Origin: Hyalella azteca
Taxonomy: Eukaryota; Arthropoda; Malacostraca; Amphipoda; Hyalellidae
Assembly: GCF_000764305.2 (NCBI RefSeq)
Contig: NW_025946085.1
Location: forward strand, 18,342 to 82,341
Length of the DNA: 64,000 nt
Direction of reading: 5' to 3'
The notes under the pieces were generated by a model. That model saw only the letters and a program-made list of their open reading frames with translations, ran no database searches and was not told the origin of the DNA. The position numbers and the translations under genes are program-made. Shown here piece after piece: positions 21,983 to 33,900 of this stretch; position 1 is the first letter of the stretch; the number at the start of each line of letters is the position of its first letter.

Positions 21983-24900
21983 TTAGGTGTGTTTTTTAGA
22001 TTCCACTGGAAGAAAAGTTGCTTCATCCGCTGGTGCTGCGCGCACGTCTTCTTTGGTACAGCACCTGCTGCAACTGCTGCTGAGGGAAGCGTACAACGAA
22101 CCACAGCACATCCTCCTCTCCTCCTCTAGTTGCTCCATCTCCACCTGTTCTTCCACTTCCACCTGCTCCTTCTTCTCCAACTGCCCCTCCTTTTGCCCAT
22201 CGTATATCTCATTTCCAGATGCAGCAAGTATAACCTGCGTAGTCCCACGGCACGTATTCCTGCACTCAGTCAAGTGCTCCTGTTCCTCCACCTGTTCGGT
22301 CAATTCTTGTTGTTCCTCCTTTGGTTCATCTTCTCGCTGCCCAAATTCCTCTCTTTCAAGTGTGGCACGAGAGACTTGCGTAAAATGCAAGTCACGTTCG
22401 TCAGTGTGGCAACGGTCCTTCAAGTCACCAATAGCCTTTCCGCAGCGAGCGTCAACTTGGTAGGCTCTGTCAACCGGGGCTGCGTCAACTTGATAGTCTC
22501 TATCAACCGGGGTGGCCTCAACTTGGTAGGCTCTGTCAACCGGGGCTGTCTCAACTTCGTAGGCTCTGTCAACCGGGCCTGCATCAACTTGATAGGCTCT
22601 GTCAACCGCGGCTGCCTCAACTTGGTAGCCTCTGTCAACAGGGGTTGCATCAACTTGATAGGCCTTGTCACCCGCGGCTGCCTCAACTTGATAGGCCTTG
22701 TCACCCGCGGCTGCCTCAACTTGATAGGCCTTGTCACCCAAGGTCTCAAATGTCTCTGTTACAGGTACTCCAGAAGTCTGGAGCGACACACTACTTGTGT
22801 TGTAAGTGTACTGACTCGAACCAGTTTCGTGGTCGCATAACATCTCATTGTTGTGGTCTCTACCACTCATTTCTTCCTTGCCACGGTCATGTTTGAATTC
22901 GTCAGTGAGACGTTGAAGATGAACAGTGAGTTGCTGAGTCACCTTCTCTATGGGGTCGCCAGCTGTAGGCACGTAACTCATATCTTTGTTACCACCATGA
23001 ATATTACCAAGGACTTCATCACTGACGGGAGAGATCAGTCCCGCCGGGGAGACGTAAGAGTTCTTATTATTACCCAGGTGATTGACGATGTTTTCTACGA
23101 GGGAAATAGCTGAATCTACGAGGGAAATGGACTCACCGCCATGACATGAATCTTGCGTAGAACGTGGTGAGTTCAACTCTGAGTTCATTGACACTGGGTA
23201 ACATGGCGAGGTTATTTGATTGCTTTCGACCGTTTCATTTACTAAATGAGGCAAGTGACTTTTAGGTGAGAAGGAATTAGTGGCACCACAGTTGGATTTG
23301 GAAGAATGCCCGTGCAATAACTCTTCGGGAGCCGCACGTAGCTGAGTAGGTAGAGGAATTTTAGGACCAGTATCGAGAATTTCACTATTTGGTCTGACAT
23401 TTTCCTGCTTAACAGCCACGTTATCAATGCCTGGACTAACAGAGGCACGTGAATGAATTGCTTCCTCCCCTGGCACACAACCAAAGTAATCCACACGCTG
23501 GGGGGACAGTGGGCTATCCACGGGGTCTGATGGTTCTTGTTTTGGTTCCTTAAGCTCGCTAGAAAGTTCTTCTTGATCGTTGAATGATTCTTTAAGGTCG
23601 TTGGATGGTTCTTCGATGTAAGATCTGTCCTCGCCCTCCTCAGCATCATCCATGCTGTTACTGTCCTCTTCAGTAGACTCTACAGTGCCTCTGTCTCTCA
23701 TGAAATACTTAGATTCTCCTAAAATTTTGATCTTGAGGCTTTTGATGGGATGGCGTTTCTTCTTGTGCGCTTTGAGGCAGCGCTTCAGACGGAAACTCGA
23801 GGGACACTCGTCGCACCTCAGCTTCTTTTTCACCGAATTGTGCATGCGTTGGACGTGCGCTTTGAGGTTGGTACGCTGGCTGAACGCTGCCCCGCACGCT
23901 TCGCATACGTGGTTGCGAGCTCCCGCGTGCAGTTTCATGTGGATTTTCAGGTTACTCATCATGGTGAACTTGGCGGCGCACTCAACGCACGAGAACGGCT
24001 TCATTGCCGTCAAGTTCTTCTTGCGACCGCGACGACTGGCACCGGTGAAAGAACCATCAGGATTGTGAACTCGGTTCTTGTGAGCCTTCAGGTTTGATTT
24101 TTGAGTGAAGGCTTTGTCGCACATCTCACATTTGTGTGGTCGCTCTCCTGTGTGTGTCACCTGATGGGTCTTGAGGTTAGCAACCTGCCTGAAGGCAGCT
24201 TCACACAAAGTACATTTGTGAGGTCGTTCATCAGAGTGGATCTTCTGGTGCGTTTTGAGGGTGGACAGTTGAGTAAAACAGTGCTTGCATACCGGACATT
24301 CGTACGGACGTTCCCCCGTGTGGATGCGGCGATGAGCACGCAGGTTGCCTTGCTGGGTGAACTTTGATCCGCACTCGTCACAAGTGAAGGGCTTCTCGCC
24401 TGTGTGTCGCCACATGTGGTTTTTAAGCTGCGTGCTGTTCTTGAAAACGCGCTCGCACTGCTTGCACTTGTGCACTATGGGCGCGCGGGGAGGCTTCGGC
24501 TCCTTTGGTTTCTTAGGTCTTGGAGGTCTGGAGGCAGCCTGAGTAGATACTGGGGGTCCCAGTAGGTGGCCAGGTCCAGCCTGCTGGTCAACAATGGCGC
24601 ATGAGTCCATGTACCGAGGTGTGCACTTCACATCGACGGTGTTGAAAGCGAATTTGGCGCCATCAGGACTATACTTGACCGACTCAGGACTGTACTTGCT
24701 GGTATCGTAAGTATACTTGACAGTCCCACCCATTATACCAGGGGAACAAGAGGAGTCAGGCACCGAATCGTAATGACCTGACATAGGCGGCAGAGGATGA
24801 TTCTGACGAAGGTGATGAGGCACTAAAGGGGCGGGGCTGATAGCTTCAAGAGGCATTTCATGTCCCCTCAAATATGCCTGAGTTGGAGCACACTCTGCGT

Positions 24901-26953
24901 TGATTGTAGCTTCGTTAGGGGAATCTGACTGCATAAAATGAACCTCAGAACTGCCACTCACAATTCGGTGAGGAGGAACAAGTGAATCTATGATCCTCAG
25001 AGCGTGGTCCGGATTCTGCAAGTCCCTGAAGTGGCTGTCATCATGTCGCTGCTGCAGCATGTAAACGTCATTCTGGGACGAAGAAACACTGAAGGCCTGT
25101 GACCCCAGAGGGCGGCGGAAGTGCACTTCATCAGCAGCTCGCTGCTGCTGAGCAGCAAGCAGTTCAGGGACGTGGTCAGGTAAGCTTACAGAATTGAAAC
25201 CAACATCCGGCGCTCGAAGCGACGATGAATAGTTGTTCAAGACGGACGTGACTGGCGTGAATAAGTTGTTGCTATTGAACTGGGTTGATGCAGGACGATC
25301 TTGGGGCACAAATGACACCCTAGGGGCTGCGAAGTGTGGGGTTCTCGGCCCAGGCACATTTGGGGAAGATCGGTCAGGAAGCTGTGAGGACGTGTAGTGT
25401 AATGCCATAGGAGAGGCTGGAGGGTGACCGAGCCCTGAAGAGGACATCTGTGGGGGATAGCTGGTATCCATCGCACTCATGGCTGACTCAGTGGTAGAGT
25501 TATTCATGAGTCCGGTAGCTTCGATGGTAGCGTTACTCATGAGAGGTATGGGTGATTGTAGCTGGCGATTGTTATTGGTATTAATGGGTGATTCTGGTTC
25601 ATGGCAGCTCATGGCGGGCAGGGGTGATTCTCGGTGGTGATTCATCGAGGCCAGAGATGACTGAGTATAAAGAGACAATGGATTATGTTCACGGTGATGG
25701 CCAGTGGATAGAGAGAAGGGGACCCTGTCCAAAGTTGAGGGGATTAAGGGTCGGTTCTGATGGGGTTCGCTAAGACATAGGTTCTCAGGGACGCATTGAG
25801 CTGTACGTGGCTCATTGCACGAACTACGAACCTCGCACTGGATGACATCATTGACTGAGCACACAACCTCCTTCTTCCTGAAGCCTTCGATAGATTCTTC
25901 TCTCTCTGCTGCACAACACGACGATCCCGGGAAGTCAGACGCACGCGTATGATCTCCCTCTCGTGCGCATTCTTGTCCCACCGGAGGGAAATATGCGCGT
26001 AAGCTCTCCTGCACCATGCGCTGCGCTTCGATGTTGGATCGCGCGTGTGAATCTTGTGCGTAACGCAGAGTGGGACTTTGTACGATGAGTCTTGTATACC
26101 CAAGGTTCGTGTCGGCAGATTGAACGTTCGTATCTGCAGGATGAACGTTCGAGTCTGCCGGATGAACGTTTGTGGCTGCAGCATGAACGATCATGTCTTC
26201 CCGTGGGCGCAAATTAGGTGATAGCCTCGGCCAGTTTTTGAGCGCAGCAAACGAAGATTCATCGGCAAGAGGCTGCGTAGACAGAGCACGAGGCGCATGG
26301 CCTTCGCCCCTGGGCACCGATTTGGCGTAGGTACGGCAGTATTGATCATCGTTCTGCAGAGTTTCACTGGATTCTTGGTGATTGCCTGAGGTTTCAAACT
26401 TCACGATTCCGGAGTCATTAAAATGATGAGTTTCATCCATGCTTCTCAAATGGGAGCCTAAAGCTTGGTTCTCGGGAGAATCCTGTTCTCGTTTTGGCTG
26501 ATCTTCATGAAGCTCTTGACGAGGCTGGTGCTGGTGTAGGGTTAGCTGTCGTCTGTCATTATACCGGTAATTTTCTGTCGAACTTCCCCTCACGTGATGA
26601 GGTTCGACAGCGCTGCGATGCAGATTCTTGCCGTAATCATGCAGCCCCGTGGACCGAAGATCCTCTCCCAGCTGGTCCTCGGTCTCCTCGGTATACCGCG
26701 TCGATAAAAGCATAGCGTCTTTGGGACTAGCATAATATTTCTTGTCGTCGCTGCGGTAGGAATAATCAAAGTCATGTTGCATGCCGCCATAATTAACGGG
26801 ACATGTGGCGCTACTCATCACGCGGTGGTGAGAAGATGAAGTTTCAACACCGCTATCTTGGCAACCAAACCTGGCGCGGTCGTCATTGACGGTAGTATTA
26901 CTATGAGTGCCTTCCCTGACACGTTGGTGGGGGGCAGCGCTCCCCGTTGGCAC
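21983..26953 (-). CDS. C2H2 zinc-finger protein A, 8 fingers, large terminal exon
   Basis: One open exon of 1656 codons ends with TAA at 21983-21985. It begins at a good acceptor (TTGTTGCAG|GTGCC, minus strand, exon base 26953) in phase 0, so the start codon is in an upstream exon I could not find, unless translation starts at an internal Met. The first 820 residues are Ser/His/Pro/Gln-rich and disordered. Residues about 825-1070 hold eight C2H2 fingers, starting [17 protein letters not shown] and mostly joined by TGEKP/TGERP linkers. The linker between fingers 5 and 6 is long and basic (RRGRKKN). An acidic region and a ten-residue repeat follow. It is probably a sequence-specific DNA-binding transcription regulator in the nucleus. 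Finger order and the long linker match gene B upstream, so the two are paralogues. I cannot name an orthologue. Confidence 0.85.
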   Translation of the reverse strand: MPTGSAAPHQRVREGTHSNTTVNDDRARFGCQDSGVETSSSHHRVMSSATCPVNYGGMQHDFDYSYRSDDKKYYASPKDAMLLSTRYTEETEDQLGEDLRSTGLHDYGKNLHRSAVEPHHVRGSSTENYRYNDRRQLTLHQHQPRQELHEDQPKREQDSPENQALGSHLRSMDETHHFNDSGIVKFETSGNHQESSETLQNDDQYCRTYAKSVPRGEGHAPRALSTQPLADESSFAALKNWPRLSPNLRPREDMIVHAAATNVHPADSNVHPADTNVQSADTNLGYTRLIVQSPTLRYAQDSHARSNIEAQRMVQESLRAYFPPVGQECAREGDHTRASDFPGSSCCAAEREESIEGFRKKEVVCSVNDVIQCEVRSSCNEPRTAQCVPENLCLSEPHQNRPLIPSTLDRVPFSLSTGHHREHNPLSLYTQSSLASMNHHRESPLPAMSCHEPESPINTNNNRQLQSPIPLMSNATIEATGLMNNSTTESAMSAMDTSYPPQMSSSGLGHPPASPMALHYTSSQLPDRSSPNVPGPRTPHFAAPRVSFVPQDRPASTQFNSNNLFTPVTSVLNNYSSSLRAPDVGFNSVSLPDHVPELLAAQQQRAADEVHFRRPLGSQAFSVSSSQNDVYMLQQRHDDSHFRDLQNPDHALRIIDSLVPPHRIVSGSSEVHFMQSDSPNEATINAECAPTQAYLRGHEMPLEAISPAPLVPHHLRQNHPLPPMSGHYDSVPDSSCSPGIMGGTVKYTYDTSKYSPESVKYSPDGAKFAFNTVDVKCTPRYMDSCAIVDQQAGPGHLLGPPVSTQAASRPPRPKKPKEPKPPRAPIVHKCKQCERVFKNSTQLKNHMWRHTGEKPFTCDECGSKFTQQGNLRAHRRIHTGERPYECPVCKHCFTQLSTLKTHQKIHSDERPHKCTLCEAAFRQVANLKTHQVTHTGERPHKCEMCDKAFTQKSNLKAHKNRVHNPDGSFTGASRRGRKKNLTAMKPFSCVECAAKFTMMSNLKIHMKLHAGARNHVCEACGAAFSQRTNLKAHVQRMHNSVKKKLRCDECPSSFRLKRCLKAHKKKRHPIKSLKIKILGESKYFMRDRGTVESTEEDSNSMDDAEEGEDRSYIEEPSNDLKESFNDQEELSSELKEPKQEPSDPVDSPLSPQRVDYFGCVPGEEAIHSRASVSPGIDNVAVKQENVRPNSEILDTGPKIPLPTQLRAAPEELLHGHSSKSNCGATNSFSPKSHLPHLVNETVESNQITSPCYPVSMNSELNSPRSTQDSCHGGESISLVDSAISLVENIVNHLGNNKNSYVSPAGLISPVSDEVLGNIHGGNKDMSYVPTAGDPIEKVTQQLTVHLQRLTDEFKHDRGKEEMSGRDHNNEMLCDHETGSSQYTYNTSSVSLQTSGVPVTETFETLGDKAYQVEAAAGDKAYQVEAAAGDKAYQVDATPVDRGYQVEAAAVDRAYQVDAGPVDRAYEVETAPVDRAYQVEATPVDRDYQVDAAPVDRAYQVDARCGKAIGDLKDRCHTDERDLHFTQVSRATLEREEFGQREDEPKEEQQELTEQVEEQEHLTECRNTCRGTTQVILAASGNEIYDGQKEGQLEKKEQVEVEEQVEMEQLEEERRMCCGSLYASLSSSCSRCCTKEDVRAAPADEATFLPVESKKHT
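22432..22745 (-). repeat. Coding 30-bp repeat in zinc-finger gene A
   Basis: About ten copies of a ten-residue unit, consensus [10 protein letters not shown] with D/G, R/K and E/D variants, lie at residues about 1403-1508 of protein A. The first three copies are [14 protein letters not shown] and almost identical, a recent expansion. All copies are in frame. The Tyr-Gln-Val core is invariant or nearly so while the linker residues vary. Confidence 0.9.
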
Positions 26954-26955
26954 CT

Positions 26956-27058
26956 GCAACAAAAAGGGGGGTTTAGTCTGGGGGGTTCAGGAGAGGGGGT
27001 TTCAAAGAGGGGGTTCAGTCTGGATGGGTTTCAAAGAGGGGGGTTCAGTCAGGAGCAA
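26956..27058 (-). repeat. Short repeats forming the polypyrimidine tract of gene A
   Basis: On the minus strand, degenerate copies of ctgaaccccc plus tctttgaaaccc run up to the acceptor at 26955-26954. They supply the C/T-rich stretch before the AG. Confidence 0.75.
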
Positions 27059-27814
27059 TGAAGATCATTTATCATTTAGATAAGAAAGGTATGATCTTCA
27101 TCTTTCTTTCTATCTTTCTTATCATTTTAGATAAGAAAGGTGATGTAACTTTCTCTTTTACTTAATAATATTTCTTGGATTAAGCGAAGTTATACCACTG
27201 CGATATTGCTTAGGTACTGCTTTACTTAATGGACTCTTGTAGAGTTCTATTATATTGCAACATTACTAGATTTTTTACTCAATATAATAGTATAATGATC
27301 GAGTTACATTACAATAATAGTTTTTTATTTAATAATCTTAGAAAGGTTCGCTCACACTTTTAAATTGAGACTCTTTTTAATTAATGACGCATTAGGCACG
27401 CGCGTCCGGTACCCGTTAAACTGCGTGCGTTGGCGGTTAATCCGCGCATGGTGGCCATTAATTTGCTTAGAGTTACTTAAAGCGTTCGCCAGGCTATGGC
27501 GTAACAGTGAAGCACAATAGCAAGTATTTATTTAAATTAAACATTCAATTACTGATTGAATGACATTGATGGATCCTGCGTTAAACACTTGAAATGAAAT
27601 AATTCAGAAATAATAAGTGAGTACTCATATTGTTGGAAAGTGACAGGCAAGTAAATGATATCTTATGGTTATTTATGAATGAAATTCATGAAAGTAAACA
27701 AATTTCTTAAACATTTCCATTACAATATTTTGATACACACATATAAGTTAAAACCAAAACGTATGTTAATGCCCTTCTTATACCCCACGATTGTACGACC
27801 CCACGACGATGATG

Positions 27815-27935
27815 GTATAACAATCGTCAAGTTACGATGACATCATTATTAACAATCGTCAAGTTACGATGCCATCATTATTAACAATCGTCAAGTTACG
27901 ATGCCATCATTATTAACAATCGTCAAGTTAAGATG
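27815..27935 (+). repeat. 32-bp tandem repeat
   Basis: Four copies of taacaatcgtcaagttacga plus tgccatcattat, with minor changes. Confidence 0.9.
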
Positions 27936-29099
27936 ACATTATTCATTAATGCGTGAATGTCATCGGCACACACAGCGTCCTTAAGAAGCTTTATTAAAGA
28001 TGCACAAATAAGTTAACTAAGAAACAAATTAATTTAACAAATAGAAACTTACTAAATGTTGTAATTAAGAGGGTATTTCTCACCGTTATTTCCTATGTTC
28101 TGACATGATGCAAATCAGATCGCTAGTTGCCGTGGTAAGCTAGAGTTCGTACTTAGGGAGAGAAAAAGTTCAATGGACAGGTAGTTTATTAGGGTTAAGA
28201 AAGTACATTAGCATTATCAGCTGTAAGGTTATGTACAAAGATCTAAGCAATTTAATTACACTAATTAGAGAGGACAATCTTCCCACTGGTCTTGCAGGTA
28301 ATATGAACTAACGAACATAGCGATTTATATAATAATGAACGGCAAATGTGTAGTGATGCCATAGTGCACCAGAACAGGCAATGCCTCTACCACAAGCAAA
28401 CAGAAGGCAGTCTCGTAAACCTTCACTAAGTTGTAAACCCGAAAATAAAATTCGCTTTTTGTAAACACAAACAAGTCAAGTTTCTGACCAACACATGAGG
28501 AGATGTATGGTTTAAACCAAATTACTAGTACAATTTGTATTGAACCCATATTTACGCTTTTTAGCTCAGTTACTTGATTGCAGTTCTCCAGCAGAATTTA
28601 AATTTTAAAATTTATTTCTAAGGCTTCGGGTGAGCGGGTAACGCACAACCTAGCCTCGGCATAACTGATACTTGGTTAGAGTACTTCACTGTTTTAACCA
28701 ATTAGCTGTACATTCATTTTGCATCTAAAATCGACAGTTTCATACTTGCATGAAGTGGTCGTCTCAACAACTTCCATGTCCTTCTCAACACATTTTTGCA
28801 CATCCAGTTACGTGTTCTGAATAATTCGTGTCTCCTTACGTAGTTTTAGGAAATCTTTGCTTTTACTGACGCGAAGATGATTCAGCGTATTTACATCATT
28901 AGCTATCAACAAGATTTCATTCCATTATAAAAAAAATTCTGCAAGTGCTATACATGAAAACATAACACGAAAATATAACATTACTGTCACCTGAGAATAG
29001 CTCTTACAAGGTTAGCAGCCATACAACATGCAGAACTCAAGCCACCCAACATGACGTGAATAAGGTAATCCTTCAACCAGGACTGTGTTAATAGAAATG

Positions 29100-29310
29100 T
29101 TACGAGTGGAGCAGGAATTGTTGGGCGATCGAGCAGGAATCATTAAGGGGGAGCGGGAATTTTATAGAGCGAAACAGGAATTATTACGATTGAAGCAGGA
29201 ATTATCAGGAGACATATAATAATAATTATCAGGGGGTGTAGATAAAGTTATTACGAGTGGAACAAGAATTATTATGAGTGGAGCAGGAATTATGATGGTG
29301 GAGCAGGTGT
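29100..29310 (+). repeat. Degenerate gagcaggaatta repeat
   Basis: About eight diverged units of gagcaggaattattacgagtg, spaced irregularly at 20-30 bases. Confidence 0.75.
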
Positions 29311-29734
29311 GGCAACTAACCCGAATATCATTCTCTAAAATTGTGACGAAAATGAAGCGAGATCGCGTTCACCATGAAGCAAGATCGTGTTCACCATGAA
29401 GCAAGATCGTGTTCACAACGAACCATTTACAGCAGCATATTGGGATCACCGCACGGCGATATACTCGCGTAGCCACAAGCATTGAGCACAACACTTGCAG
29501 GTATCGCACTTAGCAACCTAAATAAATACAACAACTAATAAGGCTTCCGATCCGTTCAAACGTATCATCATAAAAATATTCAACCTAGAACAAATAAATA
29601 TTAAAAGTAGTAGTAGAAGTAGTAGGTGGAGGAGCAGGATTGGTAGTATAGTAGTAATATAGTATGCTAGCGCTTCAGCCCAGAGGTCAGATTAAAATCG
29701 CCAGCAAGGCGGAAGGTCTCAATTATTCAAAATC

Positions 29735-29935
29735 TCAAATTAATCATCACCCACAAGGGGCGGAGGGTCTCAAATGTGCAGCCCGCTGAAGCTGGCTCGA
29801 AAGAAGCAGCGTTAGCATCTCAAAGAGACGAAGTGACAAGGAGGGACAGGTGAAAAGAGGGACGTCGGCCGCCCGCACGAGAGAGACAGAGAAGGGAAAT
29901 GTAAGGAATCCTACCTACATAATAACTTAACCCTA
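29735..29935 (+). repeat. Interspersed repeat, copy 2
   Basis: Reverse-complement match to 5673-5893. Shared blocks include caaaggggcg-type start (cccacaaggggcgga), gctgaagctggctcg, gacaggtgaaa, cgcccgcacgagagagacag and ggaatcctacctacataat. Copy 2 lacks about 28 bases present in copy 1. Confidence 0.85.
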
Positions 29936-30234
29936 CTACTGAAGTCCGCATTAAGACACCGAGAGCTCAGCGGTGGGGCGCTTAATAGCAATGCCCCCTA
30001 GGAACACGAAATCCCATGGTACTTCTGGCGAGAATAACACGTCAGAAGTCCCTCCTGATAGTATAAATATTAAAAATATTCTAATAACCTTGGGGCTGAA
30101 TCGAACAGTCACCAGAAATGACGCTTCGGAATCGCTTTTCAAGATTTGTGTACGGTGGAATTTCTAAACCAAAACGTACACTGCCAAGTTAAAAACTCGG
30201 TAAAAATAATATATTTATGGATTAAAATAAATTA

Positions 30235-30240
30235 TTTATT
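30235..30240 (-). terminator. Polyadenylation signal of zinc-finger gene B
   Basis: AATAAA on the minus strand (TTTATT on plus) about 690 bases after the stop codon, in an A/T-rich context with a second overlapping-type hexamer just downstream. Confidence 0.5.
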
Positions 30241-30927
30241 ACTTTTAAAATGTGCTGTGGGCTACAAAGGCGAGTACACGCCATTTTAAGCTTGTATATT
30301 CATACTGAAAACTGGAACGAAAGTCGTTTCTTTCAAGTCGACATTCGAAGGAGGTTTACAGTTTCTATTTTCTTAAGGCAGCTGGGAAGAATATCATGAA
30401 CATTGATTTTAAAAACTGTTAAATTGTTTTTAAAATGAGTGGGATCCACGAGCATGATTGGACATAATTTGACTCAGAATTTAGGAATATAAAATTAATG
30501 CTTAACATAAAAACTGTTTCGAGCAACTAGTAATGAAAATCAACGAATAACTACGAAATAGTGAAATTTACTTAGATCAGTCATTATTACGAGGCAACAC
30601 GAGATTTTAGCCGTGACGTATTGCGTTGCAAACTCTCGTTGTGTGCCCACTGAACGCGTATGGTTTCTCCGTCAACATAATCTCAAGAAATTTAATTTAA
30701 GCAATCGTTCTGGTAGATAAAATTAGTAGAGATGGTAATACATTTACCTTAATTAAAGGTAAATGTTTTGAGCATTAAATTCATTTGAAATTCTGGGTTC
30801 AAATTAATTGAAATCTTCGAAGTGATGAAAAACGACAGAATGAGATCAATTTAATCTAGCGAACGAAAAAATTAAGACTTGCAGTAATATTATAATATCC
30901 ATGTGTTTCCGGATACAAAGCGAAAAA

Positions 30928-33900
30928 TTAATATTTTGAAGATTTACTTTTTTCGTTCATGTCAGTCGTGAGATCCTGACATTGAGAAGCTTCATCGTAT
31001 GAGGGTAGCCCTCTAGAGGCGGTCTTCACGTCAGAGTTAACTCCCTGCTGGCTGCTCTGGGGAGCAGGTTTTGCATTTAGTCCGTAAAACCCGAGTTTCC
31101 TAGCATGTGCCAACGGCGGTTTATTAGATTCAACTTTAGGTTGTGGATGTGATGAACCTGAATTCATTGTTATCAAAGACTCCTGTGAAATGGCTGATAA
31201 GTTAGGGCACTGAGATTCTAGGTTAAAAAGAGGTAAACTCCTCTGTAGTTCGTCAGAATCAACTCTTCGACGTGGATCCTCGTGGCATAGCTCAAGGGAA
31301 TTGGCAGTGTGAGGTAATGAACCATTTGCAGATTGACAATTATTCATGCGAGGCTGATATTTCGAATCATCTTGAATGTATTGAGGCAAACCATGAGAAG
31401 TTGACATTGAAGATGCCTGGGGAACTCTTGCCGTACGTGAGAAGCTGCTGCTGCTGCTGATGCTAGCATTTGCGTTGGAAGACTGAGTTGAACAACTTGT
31501 AGCACACGTATTGCCTTTATTAGTAGGAAACATTTCATTGTTATCCGCCTGACAAGTGTTGTTGGAAAGGGTCTCGGTTTCGTGAGACCTCATATTTCCG
31601 GTTAAATTATGGGCAGGATTGGAAGATTCTTGTATCTGAACGATTGGTTCATCTATGTTCAGCGACGAAGCGCTGGGACTAGTCTCAGTAGGACATCGTA
31701 AGTTCAGGGTATCTTGGTTCTTAACACGAGGTGAAGAACTATTACTAAATATAAACGAGTGTTTCTTCTGCATGTGAGCTTTCAGGTTATTCTTTTGCTT
31801 GAATGCCAGGTTACATTCAGGACATTGATGAGGACGATCAGAACAATGGGTGATCATGTGTGATTTTAAATTAGATTTCTGAGCAAAGGCGGAACCGCAT
31901 TCAGTACAAGAAAATGGTTTTTCTCCAGTATGAATCCGCATGTGGATTGTTAAGTTCGACATCATAGAAAACTTGGCCCCACACTCGGGGCAAACGCAGT
32001 TCTTAAGCACGTTCAGAACTTTCTTCCTACCCGCACTGTAGCCGCCGCTTGGGTACTGCACTTGATGAAGCTTTACTCGGTGAGATTTGAGGTTGGACTT
32101 TTGAGCAAAAGCAGAGCCACAAATGTCGCACGCGAAAGGCTTTTCTCCTGTATGTGTTTTTTCATGAGTCTTGAGATTGGATAGCTGCCTAAACTTGGCG
32201 CCACATCTCTCACACGGGAAAGGCCTTTCATTCGAGTGAATTCTCTTATGATTTTTCAAATGTGAAGATTGAACAAAATCGGCACCACAATCCTCGCATT
32301 TGAAAGGCCGTTCACCCGTGTGGATAAGCTTGTGACTCTTCAAATTGGACATTTGAGAAAATCTAGTGTCACAAATGTCGCATTGATAAGGCTTTTCTCC
32401 GGTATGTGTCTTCTGATGAGTTCTGAGGTTCGATATCTGGGTAAATGTTGCACCGCAGTCCAGACAATTGAACGGTCTCTCGCCAGTGTGGATTCTCTGA
32501 TGAGTCTTGAGATTAGAGTGCTGAGTGAAGGTGGAGTGGCAGACATTACAGGTGTAAGGTTTTTGCCCGGTGTGCCGCCAGTTATGGTTCTTCAACTGAG
32601 TACTGCTCTTGAAAACAAGATCGCAGTCATAGCACTTGAAGAACTTTTGCTGTCTATTTCCATTTGATCTTAAATCATCTGCATCACTGGGCGTAGAGAG
32701 ATCAGAGCCATCATTATTCTCATTGCTTAATACTTTATGGTGATAAGTGTCTTGTAAATCTTGAGGCAAAGTGTCAATAAAGTCCTTGCTCTCTGTCTCA
32801 TCTTGCACATCTTCGTCAATGTTTTCATTGCAAACTTTCGACTTTTCAGAGTTGCCGTGGACTTTTTGATCGTAAGCGTATGGAAACCCGTACACTTGCT
32901 TATTGGTTACAGCCATGTCACGCTTCGCAGACAATCCATCGCTCATGGCTGTGCTCCCAACCTGGGTTTCTACCGCACCAGCCTCAACCCAACCACGCGT
33001 CGCGTCTACATTGTGATGCGAACTCGCGTATCCAGGATGGTAATTTTTGCTATTTGATTGCTTGTTCATAGTAGACTTGAGACGTTTCGACTGATCATTT
33101 TCTGAAGGTTCCAAATGTTGAATTTGTTGGATTTGTGTGTGGTGAATGGTTCCAGAAAAGTCCTGTATAATATCAACGGAGTGAGTCATGTGCGAAAGGC
33201 TGTGTCTGTCCAGCTTCTGCTCCTGAACTGAAGCCAAGTTTGTACCTCTTCTTTCATCGTTATAATGAGCATTGCGACTACTCACGTTTTTACATGCAGT
33301 GGAAACTTGACCCAAGCAAGAATTGCTATGATCATGAGTGACAACTGAAGCAATTGGTGAAGATTTTCTCATGAGATCCCCGCCAACGTTCATATGGGCA
33401 AGTGCAGGCGATGTCAAAGTTTTGTTGCCTAGTGAAGTCAAATCAAGTTCAACACCGGGACAAAAACTTGGATGGTAATTTTTAGAATTAGCAGCATATA
33501 TGGAGGAATTCATCCCAGAATTTTGATGTTGAATGTCTCTATAACTGGCTTCAGTGATGGCATTTTGTGTAAGTAAAATAGGAGTCATGGTTTGGGAAAC
33601 AATTGGAATTGAATTAAAGTTTGAAGGTATAAACTGCCGGGAAATTCCGCTGGATGCAGCCGAAGAAACCGCAAGGGTAGCTGTGATGTCGCGCAGGTGA
33701 GATGACACATTCTGCTGATGATGTGCAATAGAACTGGCACCATAATCTACGGTAGACGCCAGTGTGTACTCTACATGTGGCTGATGAGTAGACTCTGAGG
33801 TAGACTGAGCACGCGGACCACGCAAAATGTCAGGCAAAAGTTTCATGCCGGGCGTCATTAAGTTATAGGATCCGAGACCAGCAACAGCATCCACAAGTAA

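Larger units (their letters stand above)
27060..30230. other. Region between zinc-finger exons A and B
   Basis: AT-rich DNA without a recognisable coding exon or a convincing promoter for gene A. It contains the repeats listed separately and a short repeat at 29345-29412 (atgaagcaagatcgtgttcac, about three copies). It could be the first intron of gene A, the intergenic space, or part of one long intron if both finger exons belong to a single transcription unit. Confidence 0.5.
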
